From NCBI RefSeq assembly GCF_000210075.1, contig NC_021017.1, positions 2,383,235 through 2,447,234 of the forward strand: a stretch of DNA of 64,000 nt, read 5' to 3'. The stretch comes from Bacteroides xylanisolvens XB1A. Its GTDB lineage: Bacteria > Bacteroidota > Bacteroidia > Bacteroidales > Bacteroidaceae. Shown here one piece after another: positions 48,085 through 55,433 of the stretch; positions within the stretch are counted from its first letter, which is position 1, and each line of letters starts with the position of its first letter. The notes below the pieces were generated by a model. It saw nothing but the letters and a program-made list of their open reading frames with translations. It ran no database searches and had not been told where the DNA came from. The position numbers were made by a program, and so were the translations under genes.

Positions 48085-48399
48085 ATGGCAATGAACATTC
48101 TATTTGTTAGTTCAAGCTACTTCCTAAGAAACATTCCAGTAGCAATTTTAAACAAGAGAGAGATTATCAAACTCAAAATGCAGCGGTACAAGGACGTAAA
48201 GGTTTACCTCTACAGTTTTATACTACCAGACTACATGACAGATGAATATGTATCAGAGCAACTGGACGCACTTGCATCGCACTTGCTGTTCCCGCATCTC
48301 ATACTATCCATTGCCAATACGACAATCTACAACCCAAGACTTGTCGCCAATAACGTGAATGGCATAGTGCACATCGTTTTATGTTTTGAGCATGATTGA
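48085..48399 (+). CDS. Unknown 104-residue protein
   Basis: I do not recognise it. An N-terminal hydrophobic beta stretch (MNILFVSSSYFL) is followed by a basic region and a Tyr-rich middle. The C-terminal half is helical and hydrophobic without a clear membrane segment. ATG at 48091 (MNILF) is an alternative start. A second short gene follows within 30 bp, so the two probably form an operon. Confidence 0.5.
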   Translation: MAMNILFVSSSYFLRNIPVAILNKREIIKLKMQRYKDVKVYLYSFILPDYMTDEYVSEQLDALASHLLFPHLILSIANTTIYNPRLVANNVNGIVHIVLCFEHD

Positions 48400-48425
48400 A
48401 TCAACAATTTTATGAATTTCCAATT

Positions 48426-48605
48426 ATGAACACCAAACAAGAATTTAGTTTTGAAGAACTACGCAGGCTTGCATTGGCTCACCACGTAAAGGACAGCAAA
48501 ACAGTGATTGGAATATGGGCTAAGCTCAATGGATATTTCAAGAAACGCAAGCAGAGAGATAACAAGGTTTACACCGTTTACATCAAGATGAATAATGATA
48601 CATGA
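48426..48605 (+). CDS. Small basic protein, 59 residues, possible DNA-binding
   Basis: From the ATG at 48426 the product begins MNTKQEFSFEELRRLALAHH. The segment FEELRRLALAHHVKDSKTVI could be a helix-turn-helix, followed by a lysine/arginine-rich stretch (GYFKKRKQRDNKV). Family unknown; a regulator of the replication module downstream is a reasonable guess. Confidence 0.45.
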   Translation: MNTKQEFSFEELRRLALAHHVKDSKTVIGIWAKLNGYFKKRKQRDNKVYTVYIKMNNDT

Positions 48606-48783
48606 ATAGTTTCTAATGAAGGGAGGACAGTATAAATGGTTCTCCCTTTTACCGTTAATAAGTGAGCATACTAGACAGGGAATGTATTTGCAACTAATCA
48701 TCTAATTAGTATCACTATCTACTAATGTGCTTACTAATACAGCAAAGTTATGTGCAGAAGTATTGATATTACCAGATTATAAA

Positions 48784-48850
48784 GGTGTGCTTATTCCCCC
48801 CTTTAGCGGTGTGCTTAATCCCCTTTTGGAGCGTGCTTATTCACCCCCTG
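48784..48850. repeat. Three iteron-like repeats (GTGCTTA-T-CCCC)
   Basis: GTGCTTA begins at 48787, 48811 and 48833, each followed by TTCCCCC, ATCCCC or TTCACCCC. The spacings of 24 and 22 bp are close to two helical turns. They lie 230-300 bp upstream of the winged-helix-like gene. Confidence 0.7.
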
Positions 48851-48890
48851 TCTACACTCCTAGATACTACACTCCATACAGCCATACTGT

Positions 48891-48975
48891 AAAGTTCTGA
48901 CGAACTTTCAGTAGGTGGGATAAGTAGGATATATAAATCAATAATATATGTGGCATTATAATAATAATTTATATG
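48891..48975. other. Candidate replication origin region (hairpin plus AT-rich tract)
   Basis: AAAGTTC-TGAC-GAACTTT forms a perfect hairpin at 48891-48908, 40 bp after the last iteron. A nearly pure A/T tract follows (about 48930-48975). Iterons, hairpin, AT-rich tract and a nearby DNA-binding gene are the usual parts of an iteron plasmid origin. No origin function is shown. A 60-codon frame at 48948-49130 overlaps the next gene and could be a leader peptide. Confidence 0.5.
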
Positions 48976-49083
48976 AGAAACTAAGCGAACTAAGGAAAGT
49001 GAACAGACTAAGTTCCACTAAAATGAGATTCTTGTTAAAGACCAATCAGATTATCTTGATTAACCATATTGAGCGTTTGCCTT

Positions 49084-49896
49084 ATGAAAGACACGAAACT
49101 TCCATTCAAGGAGTACACAGTAATGAGTAATAATCTGATTCAGAATCTAAACTGTTCAGATGTGTACAGGACTTATACCTTGCTACTGACAGCAGATAAA
49201 GATTCTTTGGAAACTAATACTACATTAAAACAGCTTGCAGGGTTTGTAGGGGAAGAACTGGATAATTACAAGAAGAGTAAGAGTACATTATCCTTCAATG
49301 ACAAATTAAGGGCTACAGGCGAGGTTGTTATACGTGATATAGATTCCAAACAGAAGGACAGACATTGGACTATGTACAGATTCAACCAAGTAGAGCCAGG
49401 CAATTATAGAAGAATTGGCAGAGAGTTCTACGATACTTACAATACTTTAGATTTGAAGCTAAGAGGATTCATATTAAAGCTATTCAGTGTAACAGAGCCG
49501 CATAGCCATGTTATCAAATTATCACCCATAAGGAAATTGGAGAAGCGTATTCACATGGGACATGATACTATTAGTCGGTACATAGGACAGTTAAAGGATT
49601 TGGATTTATTGGATGAAATTGGTGACTGTCTGATTCTAAAGGTCAAAGGCTTAATAATAGACCAGCCTAAAGATAAGCAAGTAAAGAAACTAATTGCCAT
49701 GTTCGACCACATGATAGACTTCAACGAAGGCAATAACAAACCATTATCCAGAGAATGTATGATTTATAAGAAGTATAAGGAGAATGGATTTAAAGATGTC
49801 AGGAATATCCACGCTTTTATGAAGTCAATACAAGCAGGTACAGTAGGAAGAAAGCGACCTGTTAAGGAAGATATACCTTATGAGATTATTCTGTAG
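49084..49896 (+). CDS. Winged-helix-like DNA-binding protein, candidate replication initiator
   Basis: About 270 residues from ATG 49084; the ATG at 49123 (MSNNLIQ) has an AAGGAG nine bases upstream and is also plausible. The middle and C-terminal parts have a repeated helix/strand pattern resembling two winged-helix domains: the second is seen in LEKRIHMGHDTISRYIGQLK followed by the strand DCLILKVKGLII. Its position after iterons and an AT-rich tract suggests an initiator for the element. I could not match it to a named Rep family, and a transcription factor role is the main alternative. A terminator follows. Confidence 0.6.
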   Translation: MKDTKLPFKEYTVMSNNLIQNLNCSDVYRTYTLLLTADKDSLETNTTLKQLAGFVGEELDNYKKSKSTLSFNDKLRATGEVVIRDIDSKQKDRHWTMYRFNQVEPGNYRRIGREFYDTYNTLDLKLRGFILKLFSVTEPHSHVIKLSPIRKLEKRIHMGHDTISRYIGQLKDLDLLDEIGDCLILKVKGLIIDQPKDKQVKKLIAMFDHMIDFNEGNNKPLSRECMIYKKYKENGFKDVRNIHAFMKSIQAGTVGRKRPVKEDIPYEIIL

Positions 49897-49912
49897 TTAG
49901 TTTGTAAACAAT

Positions 49913-49946
49913 AAAGCTCCAGACCGTTAAACGGGTTTGGGGCTTT
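49913..49946 (+). terminator. Terminator of the winged-helix gene
   Basis: AAAGCTCC pairs with GGGGCTTT (with G-U) around an inner ACC/GGT-type stem and ends in a T run. It is 17 bp after the stop codon. Confidence 0.8.
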
Positions 49947-50321
49947 TTATGTATATCCCCCACCCAAGAATATAGGTACTTAAAATCATACCCCGCCCCT
50001 TTTATTGAGGAAGTGTTTTTTATTTAGACTTTATGCTTTGATAGAGTGAAATATTTGATTTGTCAGTGAGCGCATCAGATGTATATTGTGCGCTAAGCTT
50101 TATTGTTACCCTAAAACACCCCATACCAAATCATTAGGAAAAAGAAAGGATTACATGAATTGCCATTCAGCCCACAAACCTTTTGAACTTCTGAAATGTG
50201 CGGACTTATCAACGATTTGTATATGTCTACATATAAAGATGCACAAAGGAAAGTGATAAGAAAGAACTTCATGTTAAGCCCTCATTTTGTCCTTAAATAC
50301 ACTATTTACTAATCTATTATT
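49947..50321. other. Gene-poor stretch with one hairpin
   Basis: The clearest structure is AGCGCA (50069-50074) pairing with TGCGCT (50089-50094). A 33-codon frame near 50155 is unsupported. I see no other signal. Confidence 0.4.
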
Positions 50322-50459
50322 ATGCGTATGGAGAATTTAAAGATTTTATTGACGTTTGGAATAATTCTAATTGTGCCAGTAGTCTTAATGCCACAGTTCT
50401 TTATTGGATTATTAATACTGATTGTGGCTTGCTTAGCTTTCAGACAGAGGAATTTCTAA
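50322..50459 (+). CDS. 45-residue membrane micropeptide
   Basis: MRMENLKILLTFGIILIVPV opens the product, and nearly the whole middle is hydrophobic, enough for one or two membrane helices, with a basic C-terminus (FRQRNF). It sits 24 bp before the DUF3871 gene. Function unknown; other short membrane proteins occur at 51585 and 53335 in the same element. Confidence 0.5.
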   Translation: MRMENLKILLTFGIILIVPVVLMPQFFIGLLILIVACLAFRQRNF

Positions 50460-50483
50460 TATTAACTTAATAAATTACAGATT

Positions 50484-51500
50484 ATGGAATCAACATTACA
50501 GATTATGCCAGTACAGAGAACTAGTAGAAACTTTGGTGAATATGCAGAAGAAGCGGTAATAATTGAAGAGCCTGTTATTAAGCAGAAACGACCTCTATTC
50601 ATTGAAGCTAATACGATTGAAGCCAGTTTGGAACATCTAAGGAATGATTGTATTATACCCGTATTCGCAAAGGACAACGAAGCTACATTATCTCATGTGG
50701 CTTTCATTGAAGCGGTACAGGATGCAACCAATACATTCTTTAGCGGTGAACAGATTGAATCGCCAGATATTCGTGTTTCTCATGTAATCAAAGGTAGGAT
50801 TCCCGAAGCGATACATAAGCCAGCCAATCAGTTATTAGAAAGTGACAAGACTATCTACTACGAAAGATGCGCTTTTGTTATTGAAGTTCCTACAATCTAT
50901 GAGACAGTACACGGTAACAGGCTAACACTTACTATTGGTGGTGTCAGAGCTTATAACCATACCAATCTTTATTCAAAGAAAGGTGCGGAACGCTTTAAAG
51001 TGTTTATTGGCTTTACTTGTAAGGTTTGCACAAATCTATGTGTATCTACGGACGGTTATCTTAGTTGCTTGGAAGTTACCAATACAAGGGATTTATACCA
51101 AGCGGTATTGGAGATGTTCCACAAATACGATGCAGCCAAACACATACACTTGATGCAGTCTTTAGGCAATACCAGTATGACAGAGCATCAGTTCTGCCAA
51201 CTACTTGGAAGAATGAGACTTTATCAATCATTACCGCAAGGCTATCAGAAAGATATACCTAAAATGTTGCTTACTGATACACAGGTTAACAATGTGGCTA
51301 GGGCTTATATCAATGACGAGAACTTTGGCAGCTTAGGAAATGATTTGTCTATGTGGAAACTTTACAACTTGCTCACAGGTGCAAATAAGAGTAGCTATAT
51401 AGATTCATTCTTGGATAGAGCCTATAATGCTACAGAACTTGCAACGGGTATATGTTCCGCTTTACATGGTGATGACAAATACCAGTGGTTTCTTAGTTAG
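50484..51500 (+). CDS. DUF3871 family protein
   Basis: A 338-residue protein that I recognise as DUF3871 from blocks such as FIEANTIEASLEHLRNDCII near residue 40, RVSHVIKGRIPEAIHKP near residue 97, LTIGGVRAYNHTNLYSKK near residue 148, and LLTGANKSSYIDSFLDRA near residue 303. The family is found mainly on Bacteroidetes mobile elements. Its biochemical function is not established. A resemblance in layout to phage DUF932-type proteins is a loose impression only. It has its own terminator. Confidence 0.88.
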   Translation: MESTLQIMPVQRTSRNFGEYAEEAVIIEEPVIKQKRPLFIEANTIEASLEHLRNDCIIPVFAKDNEATLSHVAFIEAVQDATNTFFSGEQIESPDIRVSHVIKGRIPEAIHKPANQLLESDKTIYYERCAFVIEVPTIYETVHGNRLTLTIGGVRAYNHTNLYSKKGAERFKVFIGFTCKVCTNLCVSTDGYLSCLEVTNTRDLYQAVLEMFHKYDAAKHIHLMQSLGNTSMTEHQFCQLLGRMRLYQSLPQGYQKDIPKMLLTDTQVNNVARAYINDENFGSLGNDLSMWKLYNLLTGANKSSYIDSFLDRAYNATELATGICSALHGDDKYQWFLS

Positions 51501-51520
51501 TGGTATTACAGAGTACTTAA

Positions 51521-51551
51521 AAGGGGCATCCATATAATAAGGGTGTCCCTT
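51521..51551 (+). terminator. Terminator of the DUF3871 gene
   Basis: AAGGGGCATCC (51521-51531) pairs over 11 bp with GGGTGTCCCTT (51541-51551), with two G-U pairs. Confidence 0.75.
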
Positions 51552-51584
51552 GATTATTCATTACCTATTAATACTCAAAAGATT

Positions 51585-51710
51585 ATGTTACAAGCGTTAT
51601 TAATCGTTATATCTTGGATTATCTTGTTACTTGTTATGTGTGCAATTTCACCTGTTGTATTCTTCTTGATGATTATTTGGACTATATACAAGATTATTAC
51701 AATGAAGTAG
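51585..51710 (+). CDS. 41-residue membrane micropeptide
   Basis: The product is almost entirely hydrophobic (ISWIILLLVMCAISPVVFFL in the middle) and ends in a short basic tail. It stands alone between two hairpins (51521-51551 and 51729-51757), which supports it as an independent transcript segment. Function unknown. Confidence 0.5.
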   Translation: MLQALLIVISWIILLLVMCAISPVVFFLMIIWTIYKIITMK

Positions 51711-51728
51711 TACATGAAGTACTAATAA

Positions 51729-51757
51729 GGGTATCTATATACTATATATAGGTACTC
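51729..51757 (+). terminator. Hairpin after the 41-residue micropeptide
   Basis: GGGTATCTATATA pairs with TATATAGGTACTC through A-T, G-C and G-U pairs, followed by TTTCTC. Confidence 0.6.
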
Positions 51758-51891
51758 TTTCTCTATTATTAGCCAGTAGTATAATATTCACTTTCTATAT
51801 TAGTGAATGTTTAGCTAGTAATCAGTAAGTTAGATATTCCAGTTTAAAATTAATATTCACTTTTATTAGTTTCACTATAAAACAGAACGTT

Positions 51892-52479
51892 ATGTCACTT
51901 AAATATTCAAGTACAACAGCAGATTATCTGCAATGGAGTGAAGCAATGAACTTAGTAAGAAAGTTGGCAAGAGATAGTAATTATAAGATGTCACTTCTTA
52001 TCGCTTTGGGTTGCTTCACAGGTCTAAGAATTTCTGATATTCTTGCTTTAAGGTGGAATCAGATATTAGATGCAGAAGAATTTACCATTATAGAGATTAA
52101 GACAGGAAAGCAAAGGACAATTAGGATTAATATGCAGCTACAGCAGCATATCAGAGATTGTTATGAGCATATAAATCCAGTTGGCATAAATGCACCTGTA
52201 TTGATAAGTCAGAAGGGGACAGTGTACACAGTTCAGAGAATCAATGTCATGTTGAAGGAGATTAAAAAGAAATACAAGTTGCATATAGGCAATTTCAGTT
52301 GCCATTCTCTTAGAAAGACCTTTGGCAGACAGGTCTACAACATGAATAACGATAATTCAGAGCTTGCACTTGTTAAGCTCATGGAGCTATTCAATCATTC
52401 CAGTGTATCAATTACTAAAAGATACTTGGGATTAAGACAAGAGGAACTACTTAATACTTATGATTGTCTTAGTTTCTGA
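51892..52479 (+). CDS. Minimal tyrosine recombinase (catalytic domain only)
   Basis: A 195-residue recombinase with a full catalytic set: Arg46 (GLRISD), Lys73 (TGKQR), His138 and Arg141 (CHSLR), His169 (FNHSS) and Tyr178 (KRYLG). It lacks the arm-binding and core-binding N-terminal domains of standard integrases and is about half the size of XerD. Small enzymes of this kind are known for local DNA inversions and resolution in Bacteroides. The right hairpin repeat begins 13 bp after its stop codon, which makes that repeat a candidate site. Its role beside the large serine recombinase could be dimer resolution. Confidence 0.88.
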   Translation: MSLKYSSTTADYLQWSEAMNLVRKLARDSNYKMSLLIALGCFTGLRISDILALRWNQILDAEEFTIIEIKTGKQRTIRINMQLQQHIRDCYEHINPVGINAPVLISQKGTVYTVQRINVMLKEIKKKYKLHIGNFSCHSLRKTFGRQVYNMNNDNSELALVKLMELFNHSSVSITKRYLGLRQEELLNTYDCLSF

Positions 52480-52491
52480 TAATTGAGATTT

Positions 52492-52563
52492 GAGACAGAA
52501 TGAATCGGAGTTTACTTATTTATACTCTGAATAGTTCTGTCTCATTTTATGGATATTCAGAGT
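52492..52563 (+). repeat. Right copy of the paired hairpin/pseudoknot element
   Basis: ACTCTGAATA (52524-52533) pairs perfectly with TATTCAGAGT (52554-52563). The loop contains GTTCTGTCTCATTT (52534-52547), identical to the left copy 5063 bp away in the same orientation. GAGACAGAA (52492-52500) is fully complementary to TTCTGTCTC in the loop, giving a pseudoknot topology. Confidence 0.8.
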
Positions 52564-52603
52564 AGAAATAGCTCTCAACTCTCATTTTAACAGATACATT
52601 TAA

Positions 52604-52634
52604 TTGCAGAATAAAATACCTTTCATTATCTTTG
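52604..52634 (+). promoter_or_regulatory. Promoter of the structured RNA
   Basis: TTG (52604-52606), 20 bp, then TATCTTTG (52627-52634): a textbook Bacteroides -33/-7 pair. Transcription should begin near 52640, at the base of a TCCTA-GAAA-TAGGA hairpin. Confidence 0.75.
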
Positions 52635-52639
52635 TGCCA

Positions 52640-52905
52640 ATCCTAGAAATAGGAGGACATATTAACGAAAGGTGTTTTGCATAGTTCTTGTCTCTAAATT
52701 CGCCAAAATTTATACAATCACAGGAACGTGCACAACACCGCACTAGTGCTATATGCCTATCTAATGATAGTTCATATATCGTCTGGTGCGGGTTACTGTT
52801 GTGTATTTGTGATTGGAGCGTTTGGCGATGCTTGGAGACATATACATTGGCAGTTCCCGCACCTATTTGTATGTAGAACTATATCTATTGGGAACTAGAT
52901 ATAAC
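52640..52905 (+). ncRNA. Highly structured RNA, class unknown
   Basis: No gene is evident between the promoter and 52918. Three structures stand out. TCCTA-GAAA-TAGGA lies near 52641-52654. A long nested hairpin spans 52715-52815, made of CAATCACA/TGTGATTG, CACAACA/TGTTGTG, CCGCAC/GTGCGG, TATATG/CATATA and CTATC-TAAT-GATAG. Finally TATATCTA/TAGATATA (52880-52903) encloses a loop containing GGGAAC, which is complementary to AGTTCCC at 52852-52858 and so makes a pseudoknot possible. It could be a stand-alone RNA or a leader for the 36-codon gene that follows. Confidence 0.7.
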
Positions 52906-52917
52906 AATTAATCGACT

Positions 52918-53028
52918 ATGGAACAGGCATATTTACAACTAGCTCCTACCTCCCAAACAGTATGTAGACTGTTAAAATCTTTACTAAATCCAGAGATTAG
53001 GCATTTTTATATTAAAATCTTTGGGTAA
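52918..53028 (+). CDS. 36-residue peptide downstream of the structured RNA
   Basis: The frame starts MEQAYLQLAPTSQTVCRLLK and ends in a hydrophobic tail (FYIKIFG). It begins 15 bp after the pseudoknot-like hairpin, so its translation could be controlled by that structure. No family recognised; it may also be spurious. Confidence 0.4.
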   Translation: MEQAYLQLAPTSQTVCRLLKSLLNPEIRHFYIKIFG

Positions 53029-53053
53029 ATAAACTAAGTAATTATTATATTTG
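53020..53053 (+). promoter_or_regulatory. Promoter for the 53.3-55.4 kb genes
   Basis: TTTG (53020-53023) and TATATTTG (53046-53053) are separated by 22 bp, slightly wider than the usual 19-21. Confidence 0.55.
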
Positions 53054-53334
53054 TGACAAGATAAAGTATTATAGCAGTCAATTATATGCTATCGGTTCTC
53101 TAATACTTTAAATACTATGATTAACCACTTTCTTGGGGAGAATTGGGAAGTATAAATCAATATCTATAAGAAGCAGACATACTACTTATTTACCTATTCA
53201 GTTCTATTATCAGATAGTAGAATGAATCCACAGAATTATATTCAACCTTTTAACAAGGATTATTTAGATTATATACCCTTCACTATGATAGGTTGAATAG
53301 CAACTAACATACAGAACTATTAAAATTTAAGATT
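53054..53334 (+). other. Long leader with inverted repeat and mini-frames
   Basis: TATTCAACCT (53239-53248) is perfectly complementary to AGGTTGAATA (53290-53299). A 24-codon frame at 53222-53296 spans this repeat. I see nothing else of note in this stretch. Confidence 0.45.
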
Positions 53335-53478
53335 ATGTATTCATTGATAATTTTATTAAGCAGAGGTAGGATGTCAGACTATGCAGATTTTAACAGTAAC
53401 GGTAGTGTGGCATTACATATAATAGTCATACTTGTTATTGCAGGTTTCTTCTTATATGCCTACATAAAGAATAAATAG
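53335..53478 (+). CDS. 47-residue membrane micropeptide
   Basis: A soluble N-terminal part is followed by one membrane helix (HIIVILVIAGFFLYAYIKNK at the C-terminus) with a basic end. It sits 23 bp before the next gene. Function unknown. Confidence 0.5.
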   Translation: MYSLIILLSRGRMSDYADFNSNGSVALHIIVILVIAGFFLYAYIKNK

Positions 53479-53501
53479 GACAAACATAAATAAATGGAAT
53501 T

Positions 53502-53975
53502 ATGTATCGCAAATTAATGGTAACTTTAAAAGGAAGTGACATAATAATCAATCTGGAAGAGGGAAATGTAATAGACAGTGTCATAACATCACGTTTCAGA
53601 CATCCAGACTTTCTGCCACAACAAAATATATTAATTGGCATACCGCATACCAATACCCAAGAATTTATAACAGATATTAGTCAGCAAGTTACTTTCTTAA
53701 ATGAGAAGCAAGGAGATGTAACTGCCATGACTATTTTGGATGCAATATTTAATTCATGCCAAAAGCATATAAGGCAATATTATAGGCTTATAGATACGGA
53801 TATGTACACCTATATTGATGCCGCTATGCACATTATGGATGCTTGTCACTTCTTTAATGAGAAACAAATGCAAGAATATTATCAATTCTGTGCTTCCCAA
53901 ACTATTAATAGATTTTCTTATGCCTTATGGCTTAATACTGGTGACGAATTAGTAAAATTAACTGATTTGAAGTAA
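53502..53975 (+). CDS. Unknown 157-residue protein
   Basis: I do not recognise a family. The N-terminal half is beta-rich (YRKLMVTLKGSDIIINLEEG) and the C-terminal half helical (AMTILDAIFNSCQKHIRQYY). No signal peptide or membrane segment is visible. It is followed 12 bp later by another unknown gene in the same direction. Confidence 0.65.
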   Translation: MYRKLMVTLKGSDIIINLEEGNVIDSVITSRFRHPDFLPQQNILIGIPHTNTQEFITDISQQVTFLNEKQGDVTAMTILDAIFNSCQKHIRQYYRLIDTDMYTYIDAAMHIMDACHFFNEKQMQEYYQFCASQTINRFSYALWLNTGDELVKLTDLK

Positions 53976-53987
53976 CTATAATCGTAA

Positions 53988-54329
53988 ATGAATGAGAGTA
54001 TGAATCGTTTACAAACATTTATTATCAATTTCAAGCAGAAATGTTTGGAGCATGGCGTTGAATATAAACCAAGAGATAAAAAGGAATTTGATAATTTTTA
54101 TAAAATGGGATTTGTTTTAAGCAATTATAAATTAGGGTACTATGATGTGCACTTATTAATTGATTATGAGGATAATCTAAAAGCAATTCACCTATTGGGA
54201 ATTGAACCTCACATCTCTATGATTGCAAAGGAGATACAGAGTACGAATGTATTTTGTGGCATTCCCGTTATTGTTAGTGCCTTGAATAATCAATATTCGC
54301 CTGCATCCATTACTATGATTTGTATATAA
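53988..54329 (+). CDS. Unknown 113-residue protein
   Basis: A soluble protein of unknown family; it starts at ATG 53988 or 54000. It has an N-terminal helix (MNRLQTFIINFKQKCLEHGV) and a mixed alpha/beta body ending in hydrophobic strands. It lies in the same unit as the 157-residue protein upstream and the FtsI-like lipoprotein 19 bp downstream. Confidence 0.6.
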   Translation: MNESMNRLQTFIINFKQKCLEHGVEYKPRDKKEFDNFYKMGFVLSNYKLGYYDVHLLIDYEDNLKAIHLLGIEPHISMIAKEIQSTNVFCGIPVIVSALNNQYSPASITMICI

Positions 54330-54348
54330 ATTTACACGGTATGCTCGT

Positions 54349-55398
54349 ATGAAAAAGATATTATTAAAGTGCACCATATTAATCGTTGTACTTTGTTCTT
54401 GCCAATCCAGACAGCAAGTAACAGCACCTATCTCCACTATAGATAGTACATTACAAACTAATGCTACTGCCATATTGGAAAGCAAGTTATCAGAGATAAA
54501 TGCCCAATCTGGGCAAGTTATAGTAATGGAAGTTCAATCAGGTCAAATAAAAGCTCTGGTTGGACTTACTAGGAAAGACAGTGCGAACTACCAATCATGT
54601 GAGAACTTCTCTGTATGGCAGTCTACTGGTCTGATGCACCCAATATCGCTATTGGCAGCTTTAGAAACTGGTAAGGTGAAGTTGAGTGATAAGGTTGATA
54701 CTGGAAATGGTATCTACCAAATTCATGGCAGAGAGCTTAAAGACCATAATTGGCATAGAGGTGGATATGGTGAGCTTACAGTACAAGAAGGATTGGCAGC
54801 TAGTTCCAATATTGCCATTTATAAGACAATGGAGAAGGCTTTTGGTGATAATCCTCAAACCTTTTTTGATTTACTTACTAATATGAGCTATGGTAAGCCA
54901 GATAGTATCAATGGAATTGCCAGTCTGCAACCTTACAAGATTACAGAAAAAAATATCACTTGGAACTGTATAGGATATGAACAGCTTATTTCACCTATTC
55001 AAGTCCTTACCTTCTATAATGCTATCGCCAATAATGGGAAGATGATACAGCCTCAACTATACAAGGACAGTGTAGTAGTTATTAATCCACAAATAGCAAG
55101 TAGGGCTAGTATTGATAGTTTGAAGAAAGCTCTAGTATTTAATGTTACTAACGGATTATGTCAACCTGCCAAGTCTGATAAGGTACTAGTTGCAGGTATG
55201 CAGGGAACTAGTTCATTATCTACTAATGAGGATAGTACTAAGGATATGTATGCGGTAGAGTTCTGTGGTTACTTCCCTACTGATAATCCCAAGTATAGTA
55301 TCATTGTATCTATTAATAAGGCTGGATTACCTGCAAGTGGTGGACTAATGGCAGGTGATGTATTTAAGAAGATAGCTGATAATATCATTGAAGAATAA
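54349..55398 (+). CDS. FtsI-like transpeptidase-domain lipoprotein with destroyed active site
   Basis: A 349-residue lipoprotein; the lipobox gives lipid Cys18 (LCSCQS). Residues 50-349 match the transpeptidase domain of Bacteroides FtsI (PBP3): VDTG near 117, GGYGELTVQEGLAASSNIAI at 138-157, LTFYNAIANNGKM at 220-232, and GYFPTDNPKYSIIVSIN at 307-323. Only the central motif SSN (152-154) survives. Alignment through LLAALETG places Gly94 where the catalytic serine of SxxK should be and His97 at the lysine. The KTG motif reads Met284-Gln285-Gly286. It cannot acylate by the known mechanism, so a decoy, regulator or exclusion protein is more likely than a wall synthase. Confidence 0.88.
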   Translation: MKKILLKCTILIVVLCSCQSRQQVTAPISTIDSTLQTNATAILESKLSEINAQSGQVIVMEVQSGQIKALVGLTRKDSANYQSCENFSVWQSTGLMHPISLLAALETGKVKLSDKVDTGNGIYQIHGRELKDHNWHRGGYGELTVQEGLAASSNIAIYKTMEKAFGDNPQTFFDLLTNMSYGKPDSINGIASLQPYKITEKNITWNCIGYEQLISPIQVLTFYNAIANNGKMIQPQLYKDSVVVINPQIASRASIDSLKKALVFNVTNGLCQPAKSDKVLVAGMQGTSSLSTNEDSTKDMYAVEFCGYFPTDNPKYSIIVSINKAGLPASGGLMAGDVFKKIADNIIEE

Positions 55399-55433
55399 TC
55401 ATTATCTTTATAGCACAATTATACACAAGAGAC

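Noticed and set aside
48948..49130. Separate 60-codon gene before the winged-helix gene
   Set aside because: It overlaps the start of that gene and has no recognisable features; at most a leader peptide.
54349..55398. Beta-lactamase or active penicillin-binding protein
   Set aside because: SxxK and KTG motifs are replaced (Gly94/His97 and MQG), so neither catalysis is expected.
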